A stretch of 64,000 nucleotides of DNA, from assembly GCF_040712075.1 (NCBI RefSeq), contig NZ_JBFCVL010000001.1:7501-71500 (forward strand). The letters run 5' to 3'. The stretch comes from Fodinicurvata sp. EGI_FJ10296. Its GTDB lineage: Bacteria > Pseudomonadota > Alphaproteobacteria > DSM-16000 > Inquilinaceae. The notes beneath the pieces are model-generated. The model did no database searches and was not told the DNA's origin. It saw nothing but the letters and a program-made list of their open reading frames with translations. Shown here piece by piece: positions 1-9,189 of this stretch (the first letter of the stretch is position 1; each line of letters opens with the position of its first letter). The translations under genes and the position numbers were made by a program.

Positions 1-369
1 TTTGTCTTACTCTACGCCTTCTGCGCCCTGTTGGCCGGATACGCACATATGATCGCTTACCCGACCAGCCACACGCCGGTCATCGGCGCTTCCGGCGCCA
101 TCGCTGGCGTTCTCGGCGCCCACGCCAGCCTGTTTCCGACAGCCCGCATCATTCTTCTGATACCAATCGTCTTTATCCCGATCTTTCTGCCGATTTCCGC
201 CTTTTTCTATGTCGCGCTCTGGTTTGGCTTCCAGGTGTGGCAAGGGGCAGGCGACCTGACCCGCGCGACGGGCGGCGGCGTCGCCTGGTGGGCGCATGTC
301 GGCGGCTTCATCGCCGGACTCATATTTGTCCGTGCGCTGACACCGCCGGCCGCACCGTCCCGGCATTAA
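1..369 (+). CDS. Rhomboid family intramembrane serine protease (5'-truncated)
   Basis: The reading frame is open from base 1, so the start lies outside the window and only the last 122 residues are present. The sequence shows the rhomboid nucleophile motif GASGAIAG in one membrane segment and the partner histidine in AHVGGFIAG near the C-terminus, which together form the Ser-His dyad. Hydrophobic stretches alternate with short loops, as in the last three or four helices of a rhomboid. Such proteases cut membrane proteins inside the inner membrane; the substrate cannot be told. It converges with the DUF924 gene only 6 bases downstream. Confidence 0.88.
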   Translation, partial: FVLLYAFCALLAGYAHMIAYPTSHTPVIGASGAIAGVLGAHASLFPTARIILLIPIVFIPIFLPISAFFYVALWFGFQVWQGAGDLTRATGGGVAWWAHVGGFIAGLIFVRALTPPAAPSRH

Positions 370-375
370 GGCCGG

Positions 376-942
376 TCAGAAGCTGGAGTTCGGCTCCTGA
401 AGGAACGCCGCCTCTTCTTCGGTTGTCGGGCGGCCGAGCGCGGCATTGCGATGGGGAAATCGGCCGAAGCGCTCAATAATTTCCAGATGCCTCTCCGCGT
501 AGAGTACCGCTTGCGGGTCACCGACTCGCTCGTGGAACAGGCGCACCGACAGGCGCTGATCCTCCAGCGATTCGCTGTGCTCCAGCGGCAGATAAATGAA
601 TGTCCGATTGGTGGGCTGGAAGCCGGGATAAAGGTCGAAACCTTGATCGATCGTCTGTTTCGCCAGCCGCAGGGCCTGTTGATCGGCACGAAATTGGTCG
701 GGCTGGCCACGAAACAGATTTCGCGGGACCTGATCCAGCACGATGGAAAGCGCCAGACATCCCCGCGGGGAGTCCGACCATCTGGCCAGTCTGCCGGCCT
801 CTGCCTCTTCAAGCGCGGGCATCAGCCGGTCACGGACGCGCTGGTCGAACGCGTCGTCCTTCGCAAACCAATTGGCCGGGCCGGATTCTACGAACCAGAA
901 CCGCAATACGTCGTCAATGGCTACCATATTCCGCTCCCCCAT
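376..942 (-). CDS. DUF924 family protein
   Basis: 188 residues, near the usual family length. The N-terminus has the family hallmark of a DVLRFWF segment followed by WFAKDDAFD. The middle carries ALSIVLDQVPRNLFRG, and a later block reads FIYLPLEHSESLEDQ. These are characteristic of DUF924, an all-helical TPR-like cytosolic family of unknown biochemical role that is widespread in Proteobacteria. The first ATG gives MGERNMVAID; the second, MVAIDDVLRFW, is also possible. The gene stands alone between the rhomboid gene and the bc1 terminator. No function should be assigned beyond the family. Confidence 0.85.
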   Translation of the reverse strand: MGERNMVAIDDVLRFWFVESGPANWFAKDDAFDQRVRDRLMPALEEAEAGRLARWSDSPRGCLALSIVLDQVPRNLFRGQPDQFRADQQALRLAKQTIDQGFDLYPGFQPTNRTFIYLPLEHSESLEDQRLSVRLFHERVGDPQAVLYAERHLEIIERFGRFPHRNAALGRPTTEEEAAFLQEPNSSF

Positions 943-1055
943 GAGTCGGCACCATCATTGCCAATATGCCACCGGGCACGCCATCCCTGTCGAATTCATG
1001 ATCAATCGACAACGGCAATATCCAGATCGAATCCGTCGGCCATTCTCGATCAACG

Positions 1056-1086
1056 AAAAAGGGGCGCCCGTCGTGAGCGCCCCTTT
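1056..1086 (-). terminator. Rho-independent terminator of the bc1 operon
   Basis: A perfect 10-bp stem, AAAGGGGCGC (1058-1067) pairing with GCGCCCCTTT (1077-1086), encloses a 9-base loop. On the minus strand it is followed by a run of five T (1056-1060). It lies 28 bases past the cytochrome c1 stop codon, where the transcript of the three bc1 genes should end. Confidence 0.85.
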
Positions 1087-1113
1087 GTCAGTCATCCGGT
1101 GCCAGGGCCGGGA

Positions 1114-1884
1114 TCAGTGGTCGACATCCGACCATACCTTGCGCTTCACGGCATAGAGCATGCCGGTGAAAACGACCAGAAACAGCAGGACCTTCGCGCC
1201 CATCCGCTTGCGGTCTTCCATATGTGGTTCTGACGCCCAGGCCAGGAATACCGAGACATCATGTGCCTGCTGGTCGACTGATGCCGGCCCGGACCGCGCA
1301 TATTCGACACCGCCATCGGAGAGCATATCCGGCATGGCCAGCAGGTGCCCCGGAAAATAGCGATTATAGTACTGACCGGGGGCTGGCTCCACGTCGTCGG
1401 GCGGATCTTCATAGCCGGTAAGGAGAGCATAGATGTAGTCCGCTCCCCCGCCCCGAGCCTTGGTGATCAGCGAAAGGTCTGGCGGATAGGCACCATTGTT
1501 CGCGGCCCGCGCCGCGGCCTCGTTGGCAAATGGGGCAACGAACGAATCGGTGGCCTCTGCCGGCCGCTCGAACATGTTGCCCGAACCGTCAGGCCCGTCA
1601 GTCACTGTGTAGTCCGACGCGACGGCTGTCACTTCTTCTTCCGATAAGCCGATCTGCTCCAGATGGCGATAGTCCAGCAAATCCATCGAGTGGCAGCTGG
1701 AGCACACTTCCTGGTAGACCTGAAACCCCCGCTGCGCGGCGGAGCGGTCATACGTCCCGAAGATACCCTCGAACGACCAATTCTGAGACGGGGGCGTCGG
1801 GGCTTCACCGGCCGCCAGTGCGGATCCACCGATGAGACCGAATGCAACGCCCAACGCCAGGGTGGCTGTTTTCAATGAACGCAT
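1114..1884 (-). CDS. petC: Cytochrome c1 subunit of the cytochrome bc1 complex
   Basis: 256 residues. It starts with a Sec signal peptide (MRSLKTATLALGVAF, cleaved near ALAAG). The haem-binding CSSCH motif is at residues 61-65 with an Arg/Leu-rich helix behind it. Further on is the GYEDPPDDV / YYNRYFPGHLLAMP region that holds the axial-ligand Met loop. A C-terminal membrane anchor is followed by basic residues (KRKVWSDVDH). It takes electrons from the Rieske protein and passes them to soluble cytochrome c at the periplasmic face. The open frame runs far upstream into cytochrome b; ATG 1884 was chosen because of the signal peptide and because it follows the cytochrome b stop by only 2 bases. 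Confidence 0.95.
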   Translation of the reverse strand: MRSLKTATLALGVAFGLIGGSALAAGEAPTPPSQNWSFEGIFGTYDRSAAQRGFQVYQEVCSSCHSMDLLDYRHLEQIGLSEEEVTAVASDYTVTDGPDGSGNMFERPAEATDSFVAPFANEAAARAANNGAYPPDLSLITKARGGGADYIYALLTGYEDPPDDVEPAPGQYYNRYFPGHLLAMPDMLSDGGVEYARSGPASVDQQAHDVSVFLAWASEPHMEDRKRMGAKVLLFLVVFTGMLYAVKRKVWSDVDH

Positions 1885-1886
1885 GA

Positions 1887-3155
1887 TCAGCTCTTCTCCA
1901 TCGGCTTGGCTGTAGCGCCGGCCGGCAGCGGACCGCCGCCCTTGGTCACCGGTTCGCTGATGGAGCGCGGCAGCGGTAGTGGCCGCTCCAGCTTGCCCAC
2001 GACCGGTGTGATGACCAGGAAGTGCAGGAAGTAATAGAAGGTTGCGACCCGGGAAATAACAACCCAGATGCCGTCCGGCGGATTGGCGCCGGCAAAGCCC
2101 AGAACGACGACCGTCAGAACGAAAATCCACATGAACTGACGATAGACCGGACGGAACCGACAAGAACGGACCTTCGACGTGTCAAGCCACGGCAGGAAGA
2201 AGAGAACAGCAATTGCCGCGAACATCAGCAACACGCCGCCCAACGCGTTGGGAACGGCCCGCAGGATGGCGTAGAATGGCAGGAAGTACCATTCCGGCAC
2301 GATATGTGCGGGCGTCACCAGCGGATTCGCCGGGATGTAGTTGTCGGCATGGCCGAGCCAGTTCGGCGCAAAGAACACGAAACCGGCGAAGATCATCAGG
2401 AACACGCCGATCCCGACACTATCCTTGACCGTGTAGTAGGGGTGGAACGGGAGCGTGTCCTGGGACCCCTTGGGATCGATCCCGAGCGGATTGTTCGAAC
2501 CGTGAACGTGCAGCGCGGCGATGTGCAGGACCACGACGCCCACGATCACGAATGGCAGCAGAAAATGCAGCGCGAAGAAACGGTTCAGCGTTGGATTGTC
2601 GACTGAGAAGCCACCCCACAGCCAGATCACGATGTTGTCGCCGATCAAGGGGATCGCCGAGAACAGGTTTGTGATCACTGTCGCACCCCAGAAGCTCATC
2701 TGGCCCCAGGGAAGCACATAGCCCATGAACGCGGTCGCCATCATCAACAGCAGGATGATCACGCCGAGGATCCAGATGAGTTCCCGTGGCTCCTTGTACG
2801 AACCGTAGTACAGGCCCCGGAAAATGTGGATATACACGACGGCGAAGAACATATGGGCGCCGTTCATGTGGATATAGCGCAGCAACCAGCCGTAATTCAC
2901 GTCGCGCATGATGCGTTCGACGCTTCCAAAAGCCAGATCGGCACTGGGTGTATAGTGCATGGCCAGAAAGATACCCGTGAGGATCATCGTGGCCAGAATG
3001 AACATCGCGAGCGCACCGAAATTCCAGAAATAATTGAAATTCCGGGGCGTCGGGAACTGTCCGTATTCCCGATTCAACATTGTAAAGATCGGCAGCCGGT
3101 GGTCGACCCAACGCACTACCGGGTTCGAGAAACTGGCTTTGCCCGTACTCGCCAT
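1887..3155 (-). CDS. petB: Cytochrome b subunit of the cytochrome bc1 complex
   Basis: 422 residues with about eight membrane helices. The quinol-oxidising Qo site shows as [14 protein letters not shown]. Haem-ligand histidines lie in helices containing HMNGAHMFF / [14 protein letters not shown] and [24 protein letters not shown] full-length b (rather than split b6 plus subunit IV) is normal for Alphaproteobacteria. The C-terminal tail ([13 protein letters not shown]) is polar. It is the middle gene of the Rieske-b-c1 operon, with 28 bases after petA and 2 before petC. Role: quinol oxidation and proton translocation in the inner membrane. Confidence 0.96.
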   Translation of the reverse strand: MASTGKASFSNPVVRWVDHRLPIFTMLNREYGQFPTPRNFNYFWNFGALAMFILATMILTGIFLAMHYTPSADLAFGSVERIMRDVNYGWLLRYIHMNGAHMFFAVVYIHIFRGLYYGSYKEPRELIWILGVIILLLMMATAFMGYVLPWGQMSFWGATVITNLFSAIPLIGDNIVIWLWGGFSVDNPTLNRFFALHFLLPFVIVGVVVLHIAALHVHGSNNPLGIDPKGSQDTLPFHPYYTVKDSVGIGVFLMIFAGFVFFAPNWLGHADNYIPANPLVTPAHIVPEWYFLPFYAILRAVPNALGGVLLMFAAIAVLFFLPWLDTSKVRSCRFRPVYRQFMWIFVLTVVVLGFAGANPPDGIWVVISRVATFYYFLHFLVITPVVGKLERPLPLPRSISEPVTKGGGPLPAGATAKPMEKS

Positions 3156-3183
3156 AAGAACCGTCTCCTAGCCCAAGCGGCAA

Positions 3184-3735
3184 TCAGCCGATACGGATGC
3201 GCGTATCGTCAAGAAATTCATAAGCCGGCACCTCGAGGTTTTCCGGTGCCGGTCCCCGCCTTATGCGGCCGGATGTATCGTAGTGAGAACCATGACACGG
3301 GCAGAACCATCCGCCGTACTCCCCCCGATTGTCGCCGGATCTCTGGCCCAGCGGTACGCAGCCGAGATGGGTGCAAATGCCCACCATGACCAGCCACTGA
3401 GGCTCGATGACGCGATCCTCATCGGTTTGCGGGTCTCGCAGGTCATCGATATCCACCGCCCGCGCGGTTTCAATTTCCTCGGGCGTGCGATGTCGAATGA
3501 AGACCGGCGATCCGCGCCACGTCACGGTAATTGCCTGACCCTCGGAGACTTGGGACAGATCGACATCGATCTGGGCTTCCGCCAGGGCGTCGGCAGCGGG
3601 ATTCATCGAATGGATAAACGGCCAGATGACCGAACCCGCCCCGACAACGGCCATGGCCCCAGTCGCCAGATAGAGAAAATCGCGGCGTGTCTCGCCCTCG
3701 CCCTCCGGCTTTTCGTCATGGGTAGTGTCGGCCAT
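3184..3735 (-). CDS. petA: Ubiquinol-cytochrome c reductase iron-sulfur subunit (Rieske)
   Basis: 183 residues. A twin-arginine type N-terminus (TRRDFLYLAT) leads into a single membrane helix that acts as signal anchor. The 2Fe-2S ligands are complete: C121-T-H123 with C126, and C145-P-C147-H148 in WFCPCHGSHYD. The conserved GPAPENL segment follows. The size and the insert between the two cluster-binding loops fit the alphaproteobacterial bc1 type. It is first in the operon, so the bc1 promoter should lie in the 338-bp divergent gap upstream. AAGGATC, 9 bases before the ATG, is a plausible ribosome-binding site. Confidence 0.96.
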   Translation of the reverse strand: MADTTHDEKPEGEGETRRDFLYLATGAMAVVGAGSVIWPFIHSMNPAADALAEAQIDVDLSQVSEGQAITVTWRGSPVFIRHRTPEEIETARAVDIDDLRDPQTDEDRVIEPQWLVMVGICTHLGCVPLGQRSGDNRGEYGGWFCPCHGSHYDTSGRIRRGPAPENLEVPAYEFLDDTRIRIG

Positions 3736-4073
3736 CGCTTCAAACGATCCTTAATTGACTGTACATCTCACGGTATCGTCGGAGGCGTACCAGGGATGCC
3801 CCGGAGCGTAGCCCCCGGTCCCGGAGTCGGGAACCTTTGCAGAAAGTGGGTATACATGGCCGCGCCCCCCGTTGCAAACCGGATGTGACCACATGCCCGC
3901 CACATTCGCGGCATGCCGGCCGATCGGAGAACGCATGCGCCGAAACCCGCAGTAACCGAAGAGGAAGGCTCAGCGGCAGAGCGCCGCAGTTACTGACCGG
4001 CCAGGATCCGGCTGGTCCATTGTTGGCCACTGTTGACCACTATGGTCGCGAAACTCTGGAAAGATACTAACCG
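3736..4073. other. Divergent intergenic region between petA and trmL
   Basis: 338 bases with no convincing gene; the short open frames here have no recognisable domain or ribosome-binding site. It must contain the promoters for the bc1 operon (minus) and for trmL-hemF (plus). A TTGACC hexamer sits at 4033-4038, but no -10 box lies at a proper distance, so no promoter is called. No tRNA or strong hairpin was seen. Confidence 0.5.
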
Positions 4074-4595
4074 ATGACCGTTGACTCGCCCGCTGGTGAC
4101 CGACCGCCCAATCGGCAGCATGACCGGCTTCCGCGGCTGGTGCTGTTCGAGCCCGACATACCGCAGAACACCGGCACTCTGATGCGGATGGCAGCATGTC
4201 TCGGAATTGGCCTCGACATCATCGAGCCCTGCGGCTTCGTTCTGGATGACAGGCGCTTGCGTCGGGCGGCGATGGACTATATCGACCGTCTGGACTGGCG
4301 CCGTTTCCGTTCCTGGCGCGCCTATCAGGAGACCGGTCATTCCGGACGGCTTCTGGGACTGACCAGCGGCGGCGACACCTGCTATACGGACTTCTCTTTT
4401 GCTGCCGGCGACCGTCTTTTGGTGGGCCGGGAAAGCGCCGGACTGCCCGCCGACGTGCTGGCGCAGGCGGACGCCCGGCTCCGCATTCCGATTGCCGCCC
4501 CCATGCGGTCGTTGAACGTCGCGATCGCGGCCGCCATGGTCAGCGGTGAAGCGATCCGGCAGATCGCAGCGGCGACCGGCGCCGACGGCTCCTGA
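4074..4595 (+). CDS. trmL: tRNA (cytidine(34)-2'-O)-methyltransferase
   Basis: 173 residues with a SPOUT-fold signature. The N-terminal core reads [17 protein letters not shown]. Motif 2 is VGRESAGLP, and the trefoil-knot motif 3 contains [11 protein letters not shown]. TrmL methylates the wobble ribose of two tRNA-Leu isoacceptors. The protein begins about 20 residues earlier than most TrmL proteins, with a polar extension. No in-frame ATG lies closer to the core and no Shine-Dalgarno is obvious before ATG 4074, so the exact start is less certain than the identity. hemF follows after 29 bases on the same strand, so co-transcription is likely. Confidence 0.9.
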   Translation: MTVDSPAGDRPPNRQHDRLPRLVLFEPDIPQNTGTLMRMAACLGIGLDIIEPCGFVLDDRRLRRAAMDYIDRLDWRRFRSWRAYQETGHSGRLLGLTSGGDTCYTDFSFAAGDRLLVGRESAGLPADVLAQADARLRIPIAAPMRSLNVAIAAAMVSGEAIRQIAAATGADGS

Positions 4596-4624
4596 TTTCG
4601 ACCCGTTTCAATCGGAGGCTCTCC

Positions 4625-5530
4625 ATGAGCAATGACGACCAATACCCTGTTGCAAGCAGCCCGTCGGCCGATCCTGCCGCCGACATGACCGCGGAGTCCC
4701 GGCTGTCGCGCGCCCAGGAGTGGTTCAGGGAACTGCGCGATGCGCTGTGCCGGCGTCTGGAAGAGGTCGAAGACGAAGCAGCGGGGCCGCTCGCCGACCA
4801 GCCGCCAGGACGATTCGAGCGCAAGGCCTGGACAAGGGCCGATGGCGGCGGCGGCGAAATGTCGACCCTGCGCGGCCGCGTGTTCGAGAAGGCCGGAGTG
4901 AATATTTCCACGGTCCACGGCACGTTTTCCGAGGAATTCCGCAAATCGATTCCAGGCGCCGACACTGACGGCCGCTTCTGGGCCGCGGGTATCAGCGTCG
5001 TCGTTCATCCCCAGAACCCCCATGTTCCGGCGGCCCACATGAACACGCGGCATATCGTAACGACGAAATCATGGTTCGGCGGCGGCGCTGACCTGACCCC
5101 CATATTCTCCGACGACCAGGACACACGAACGTTTCACCAGCGCCTACAACAGGCCTGCGACGCGCACGATCCGGAATACTATCCCCGGTTCAAAGATTGG
5201 TGCGACGAGTATTTTCACTTGAAACATCGTAACGAAGCGCGCGGCGTCGGCGGTATTTTCTATGACTATGTCGACAGCGGAGACTGGGAAGCTGATTTCG
5301 CCTTTACACAGGATGTCGGGTCCGCCTTCTTCGACGTCTATCCGGCCATTGTCCGCCGACATATGAATCGCCCGTTCACCGAGGAGGATCGGGAACAGCA
5401 GTTGATCAAGCGCGGCCGCTATGTCGAATTCAATCTTCTTTACGACCGGGGAACGACTTTCGGGCTGAAGACCGGCGGCAATGTCGAAGCGATCCTGATG
5501 TCGATGCCGCCGACCGTCCGCTGGCCCTAG
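4625..5530 (+). CDS. hemF: Oxygen-dependent coproporphyrinogen III oxidase
   Basis: 301 residues, standard length. Conserved blocks include [58 protein letters not shown], and the terminal [20 protein letters not shown]. It oxidatively decarboxylates coproporphyrinogen III to protoporphyrinogen IX in the cytosol, using O2, in haem synthesis. The ATG at 4625 has GGAGG (4614-4618) upstream. It ends 19 bases before the convergent EAL gene. Haem supply fits the neighbouring bc1 operon, though it is on the other strand. Confidence 0.96.
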   Translation: MSNDDQYPVASSPSADPAADMTAESRLSRAQEWFRELRDALCRRLEEVEDEAAGPLADQPPGRFERKAWTRADGGGGEMSTLRGRVFEKAGVNISTVHGTFSEEFRKSIPGADTDGRFWAAGISVVVHPQNPHVPAAHMNTRHIVTTKSWFGGGADLTPIFSDDQDTRTFHQRLQQACDAHDPEYYPRFKDWCDEYFHLKHRNEARGVGGIFYDYVDSGDWEADFAFTQDVGSAFFDVYPAIVRRHMNRPFTEEDREQQLIKRGRYVEFNLLYDRGTTFGLKTGGNVEAILMSMPPTVRWP

Positions 5531-5549
5531 CCCGCGAGCCAGCCCTGTT

Positions 5550-7250
5550 CTAGGGAACGGCGAGGCCGGTCGTCGCCGATCGACGCACTGCCGCCTCGTC
5601 GGCATCGTCGTCCAGCCATGGCGGCTGCACGGTCGGTCGCGCGAAGTAGTAACCCTGTAACAGATCGATCCCCTCGTCGACGAGAATGGCGGCGTCTTCG
5701 GCGGTCTCGACGCATTCAGCCACGGTCGTCAATCCGAAGCCACCGGCCAGTCCGGCCAACGTGCGCACGAACAGGCGATTATCCCTGTTCCGGCAGATGT
5801 CGTAAACGAACGAACCGTCAATCTTGACGATGTCGACCCGCAGCGATTTCAGGTGCCGAAAGCTGGTATAGCCGGCGCCGAAATCGTCGAGCGCCACGCG
5901 GCAGCCCAGATCGCGGACCGCCGCCACGAATCGGCCCGTTTCGTCGATATCCTCGATCGCCGCAGTTTCGGTTATTTCGATCAGCAGGCGCTCTGCAAGG
6001 TCGGGCCGGCGCTCCACCAGGCGGATCAGTTTGCGCAGCCAGCTGTGATCCGAAGACGTTAGTCCGGATATATTCATCGCAAGGTTGATTCCGGGCGTCT
6101 GCTCCAGGGCCTGAACCACGAGGTCGAGGACATGATGGTCCAACAGGCGCGTCAGCCCCATCTGCTCTACCACCGGTATGAACACGCCGGCGGGAACGAA
6201 CGAGCCGTCGCGCGAGCGCATGCGGATCAGGCATTCGTAGAACGTTGGCTCGAAGTCAGGCGTGCCAACAACGGGCTGGAACGCCAGCACCAGACGATCT
6301 TCCTTTAGCGCCTCTTTCACCTGCTCGCCGATTGCGATCGACCGTCGCTGGAAGGTGCGCTGCTCTTCGGTCATCATATAGACCTGATAGGTGTCGCGCC
6401 CCTGACGCTTGGCGTTCTGCATGGCCGCCTCGCCCCGGGTCATGATCTCGAACGAGGACTGGACCATGGAGGGGAAGCACACCACGCCGACCGAGACGCT
6501 GACATGGATCGAACCGCTCGGCGTCTCGAAGGGGTGATTGCGGAACGCCGAGAGCACGCGCTCGGCCAGCGCGGTTGCCTCGGCCTCGGTCGCTACCGGC
6601 ATCAGAACGCCGAAGACATCGCCGCCGACACGGCCGATAAATGTGTCCTCGGCGGACAATTCCGAAAGCCGCCGCGACGCGGCAACGATCACGGCATCGG
6701 CGGTCAGATAGCCGTAGGCGTCGTTCAACAAGGCGAACTTGTCGATGCCCACGCTCAGATACGCGCCCGAACGATCATAGCGCTGGCTCTGGACCAGGGA
6801 TTGATACAAGGCATCGCGCAAGTGGTTACGGTTGGAGAGGCCGGTCAGTTCATCGAAATTGGCCAGTCGCTGCAATCGCTCCTCATGCTCTTTGCGCTGG
6901 TGGACGACCCTGAGAATACCCCGCATTCGTTCGGCTCGGCCATCGGCATCAAATTCGGCCCGACCGCGGTCATGAATCCAGCAAGACGAGCCGTCGGCCT
7001 TGACGATCCGGTACTCGCAATCGAAATCAGCGCGCCGTTCGAAGTGATCCGTCAATCCTTTACGGCGAAACGGCAGATCCTGAGGGTCGATGACGGATTC
7101 CAGGGCCGTCACGGATGTCAGATCCTGGGCGCCGAATATCTCGTCGACAGCGCCGCCCCACCGGATCGAATCGTCCTCGACGTTCCACTCATAGGCCACG
7201 TCGCCAGACGCCAGCGTGGCTTTGGTGACGAACAGATCCTGATCTGACAT
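5550..7250 (-). CDS. PAS-GGDEF-EAL c-di-GMP signalling protein, degenerate GGDEF
   Basis: 566 residues from ATG 7250 (MSDQDLFVTK); an upstream ATG at 7346 adds 32 residues of low-complexity type and is less likely. Domains: PAS about 10-120, GGDEF about 125-290, EAL about 305-545. The GGDEF signature reads GGDVF at 209-213, with Glu replaced by Val, so cyclase activity is doubtful. The EAL signature reads ECL at 339-341. The other phosphodiesterase residues are present: the Asn of NLAMNIS, EITETA, DDFGAG at 455-460, the Lys of VKIDG, ECVE and QGYYFARP. No membrane segment was seen, so it is a cytosolic sensor. Likely role: PAS-controlled c-di-GMP hydrolysis, which could feed into the PilZ-bearing BcsA encoded 41 kb away. 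Confidence 0.9.
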   Translation of the reverse strand: MSDQDLFVTKATLASGDVAYEWNVEDDSIRWGGAVDEIFGAQDLTSVTALESVIDPQDLPFRRKGLTDHFERRADFDCEYRIVKADGSSCWIHDRGRAEFDADGRAERMRGILRVVHQRKEHEERLQRLANFDELTGLSNRNHLRDALYQSLVQSQRYDRSGAYLSVGIDKFALLNDAYGYLTADAVIVAASRRLSELSAEDTFIGRVGGDVFGVLMPVATEAEATALAERVLSAFRNHPFETPSGSIHVSVSVGVVCFPSMVQSSFEIMTRGEAAMQNAKRQGRDTYQVYMMTEEQRTFQRRSIAIGEQVKEALKEDRLVLAFQPVVGTPDFEPTFYECLIRMRSRDGSFVPAGVFIPVVEQMGLTRLLDHHVLDLVVQALEQTPGINLAMNISGLTSSDHSWLRKLIRLVERRPDLAERLLIEITETAAIEDIDETGRFVAAVRDLGCRVALDDFGAGYTSFRHLKSLRVDIVKIDGSFVYDICRNRDNRLFVRTLAGLAGGFGLTTVAECVETAEDAAILVDEGIDLLQGYYFARPTVQPPWLDDDADEAAVRRSATTGLAVP

Positions 7251-7441
7251 GCGGACTTTCCCAATCTGACCTCGATACCCGCCCCACGAATGAATGCGGA
7301 GAGACCGCGCATCCCGTAATACGGGTGTAACGGAGCGGTATTGCACCTATCAGATTAACCGGGTAATTCTTGAAAGACGGTAAAAATTGCTGATTACGTA
7401 AACGCAAATATCATCGTTAACCGATTGATTCTTCTTAACCA

Positions 7442-7458
7442 AAGATCGGGCTGATCTT
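7442..7458 (-). terminator. Possible weak terminator downstream of cca
   Basis: A 6-bp inverted repeat, AAGATC / GATCTT with a 5-base loop, lies 59 bases past the cca stop in an AT-rich stretch. On the minus strand it is followed by TTTGGTTAAG, a poor T-run. The same 266-base gap (7251-7516) must also hold the promoter of the EAL gene. The structural evidence is modest. Confidence 0.3.
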
Positions 7459-7516
7459 GCATCGCAAAGTAATTTGATGGATTTCTAATCATTGAACATG
7501 CACACTGTCGGAATGA

Positions 7517-8905
7517 TCAATCCGAACCCGTCTCGATCCGGCCGATCAGCTCGGCAAGACAGGCATTCCGGTCCGGGCCGCAGTCGCGATCGAGCCACCA
7601 TTTCCTGATTTCGTCGAGATGGCGACCGACGTCCGGCCCCGGCGGAAGTCCGGCTGCCACGAGGTCCCGCCCCCGAAGCGGGAACGGCGGCGGCGACGAT
7701 GCCACCTGCACCAGATCTGCCAGATCGGCCCGATCAGAAGGAACGGCGCTCGCGGTGCCCACTTTAGATTCCGCGCCCACAGCGGTTGGCGGCCAGGAGA
7801 AAGCCAGAGCGGCCAAAGCTGCGTCGACGCCGCGCTCTACGGCCAAGCGCCGAAGCGGACGACGGTCGCGGCCGATTTCCGCATTCTCCGTCACCGCGGC
7901 GAGACCGGCGGCCACGTCGCCCACGCGGCGCTGCTCCTCGCGGCTCAGCCGAAGGCGACTGGCAACGGCCCCGATACGCCCACCGGCAATCGGCGCCAGC
8001 ACCAGCCCCAGCCGGAAGACCGAATCGGCCCCCTCCAGTCTGGTCAAGCCGTAGCGCAGTGCTGTCTCCAGCGCCGTCGCCCCGCGTTCGCCCGCCTGTT
8101 GGTCGCCCGCCTGTTGGTCGCCCACCTGTTGGTCGCCCGACTGGTCATCGTCTCCGGCTGTGTCGGCCGCGAGCACCGCCAGGACGCCGCAGGCCAACAT
8201 CGACCGCCACGCCGGCAACGGGTCAGCCGCCGCCAGAAGCCGCAGCAGTTCGGCCCTCACACGCTCGCCGGACAACCGTCCGACTGCCCCGCGACGAGCG
8301 CGGCACGCATCCGTCGCGCCAGGATCCGGGCGTCCAGACCCATACCAGGCGAAGAACCGGAAGAAGCGCAGAATCCGCAACGCGTCTTCGTCGATGCGGC
8401 AGATCGGGTCGCCGATGAACACAACGCGGCCGTTGAGCGCGTCGTCAGCACCGCCGAACGCATCGAGCACTGCGCCCGTGCGGTGCGCGAAAAGGGCGTT
8501 CATGGTAAAATCCCGTCGACCGGCATCCCTGACCCAGTCAGTCGTGAAATCGACCACGGCATGCCGGCCGTCGGTTTCGACGTCGCGGCGCAGGGTGGTC
8601 ACCTCGATCGGACGGCGGCCGCCATCATCACCACCGACCGCCACAAGCGCCGTGATCGTGCCATGGTCGATACCCGTCGGCCGGTGGTCAATGCCGGCCC
8701 GATCCAGCGCCGCCATGGTTTGTGTTGGAAGCAGGGTCGTCGCAATATCGACATCGTTGGCCAGGCGGCCCAGCAGCGCGTCCCGGACGCACCCCCCGAC
8801 GAACCACGCTTGACCGCCGTCAGCTTCCAGACCGTCGAACAGTCGCCCGATCGCCGGGTCGGTCATCCAGGCCGGTGGCTCGACGAGGCAGAAGGTCGTC
8901 GTCAT
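7517..8905 (-). CDS. cca: CCA tRNA nucleotidyltransferase / poly(A) polymerase family
   Basis: 462 residues. The class II nucleotidyltransferase head shows WFVGGCVRDALLG followed by NDVDIATTLLP at 35-60, giving the GG and DxD metal-binding motifs. Next is DFTMNALF and the RNA-binding RILRFFRF region. It adds or repairs the 3' CCA of tRNAs. An unusual acidic/glutamine insert (GDQQ repeats, encoded by 8090-8146) interrupts the C-terminal helical domain. The C-terminal region ends with a WWLDRDCGPDR block. The genes run DUF1285, NUDIX, DUF6111, cca on the minus strand, with cca starting 11 bases after the DUF6111 stop. Confidence 0.92.
   Translation of the reverse strand: MTTTFCLVEPPAWMTDPAIGRLFDGLEADGGQAWFVGGCVRDALLGRLANDVDIATTLLPTQTMAALDRAGIDHRPTGIDHGTITALVAVGGDDGGRRPIEVTTLRRDVETDGRHAVVDFTTDWVRDAGRRDFTMNALFAHRTGAVLDAFGGADDALNGRVVFIGDPICRIDEDALRILRFFRFFAWYGSGRPDPGATDACRARRGAVGRLSGERVRAELLRLLAAADPLPAWRSMLACGVLAVLAADTAGDDDQSGDQQVGDQQAGDQQAGERGATALETALRYGLTRLEGADSVFRLGLVLAPIAGGRIGAVASRLRLSREEQRRVGDVAAGLAAVTENAEIGRDRRPLRRLAVERGVDAALAALAFSWPPTAVGAESKVGTASAVPSDRADLADLVQVASSPPPFPLRGRDLVAAGLPPGPDVGRHLDEIRKWWLDRDCGPDRNACLAELIGRIETGSD
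8090..8146. repeat. 15-bp in-frame tandem repeat inside cca
   Basis: Three 15-base units (8090-8104, 8105-8119, 8120-8134) plus a 12-base partial unit. The first two are identical and the third differs by one base. Read as coding sequence they give GDQQ-A/V pentapeptide repeats. The unit length is a multiple of three, so copy-number change would keep the frame. Confidence 0.85.
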
Positions 8906-8916
8906 CGGGGTGTCTC

Positions 8917-9189
8917 TCAGGTGAAACCGCCTGGCATGATTTCACCATCCTGCATCCTGGGCGGCGTATAGGTGGACCCCGGCGGTGCCCCGCCGCTCAA
9001 CCCCCAGATACCCAGGACGACTGCGCAGAGCACGACGCCGGCCAGCAAGAGCCAGAACACCGGTGGCTTGTCCAGCGGATCGTCGACCTCGCGCCCCTCG
9101 CGTTCGGCCCGCGCCCGTATCGACCAGGCATAGACGAAATAAAGGACCGTCGGCAACGCGACCAGGATGACGGGTACAAGCCACCTCAA
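8917..9189 (-). CDS. DUF6111 family small membrane protein
   Basis: 90 residues with two membrane helices (WLVPVILVALPTVLYFVYAW and FWLLLAGVVLCAVVLGIWGL) joined by a charged loop containing RAEREGREVDDP. I recognise this as DUF6111, usually found next to the CCA transferase in Alphaproteobacteria; its function is unknown. I chose the TTG at 9187-9189: AAGGAG lies 7 bases upstream, and the codon overlaps the TGA of the NUDIX gene as TTGA, so translation is coupled. Longer forms starting inside the NUDIX gene only translate that gene's repeat in another frame. Confidence 0.78.
   Translation of the reverse strand: MRWLVPVILVALPTVLYFVYAWSIRARAEREGREVDDPLDKPPVFWLLLAGVVLCAVVLGIWGLSGGAPPGSTYTPPRMQDGEIMPGGFT

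Noticed and set aside
4021-4073. TTGACC plus a possible -10 before trmL
   Set aside because: The distance to any TATAAT-like hexamer is about 24-26 bases, too long for sigma-70.
8090-8146. CRISPR array
   Set aside because: The repeated units are 15 bp, contiguous and in frame inside cca, with no spacers.
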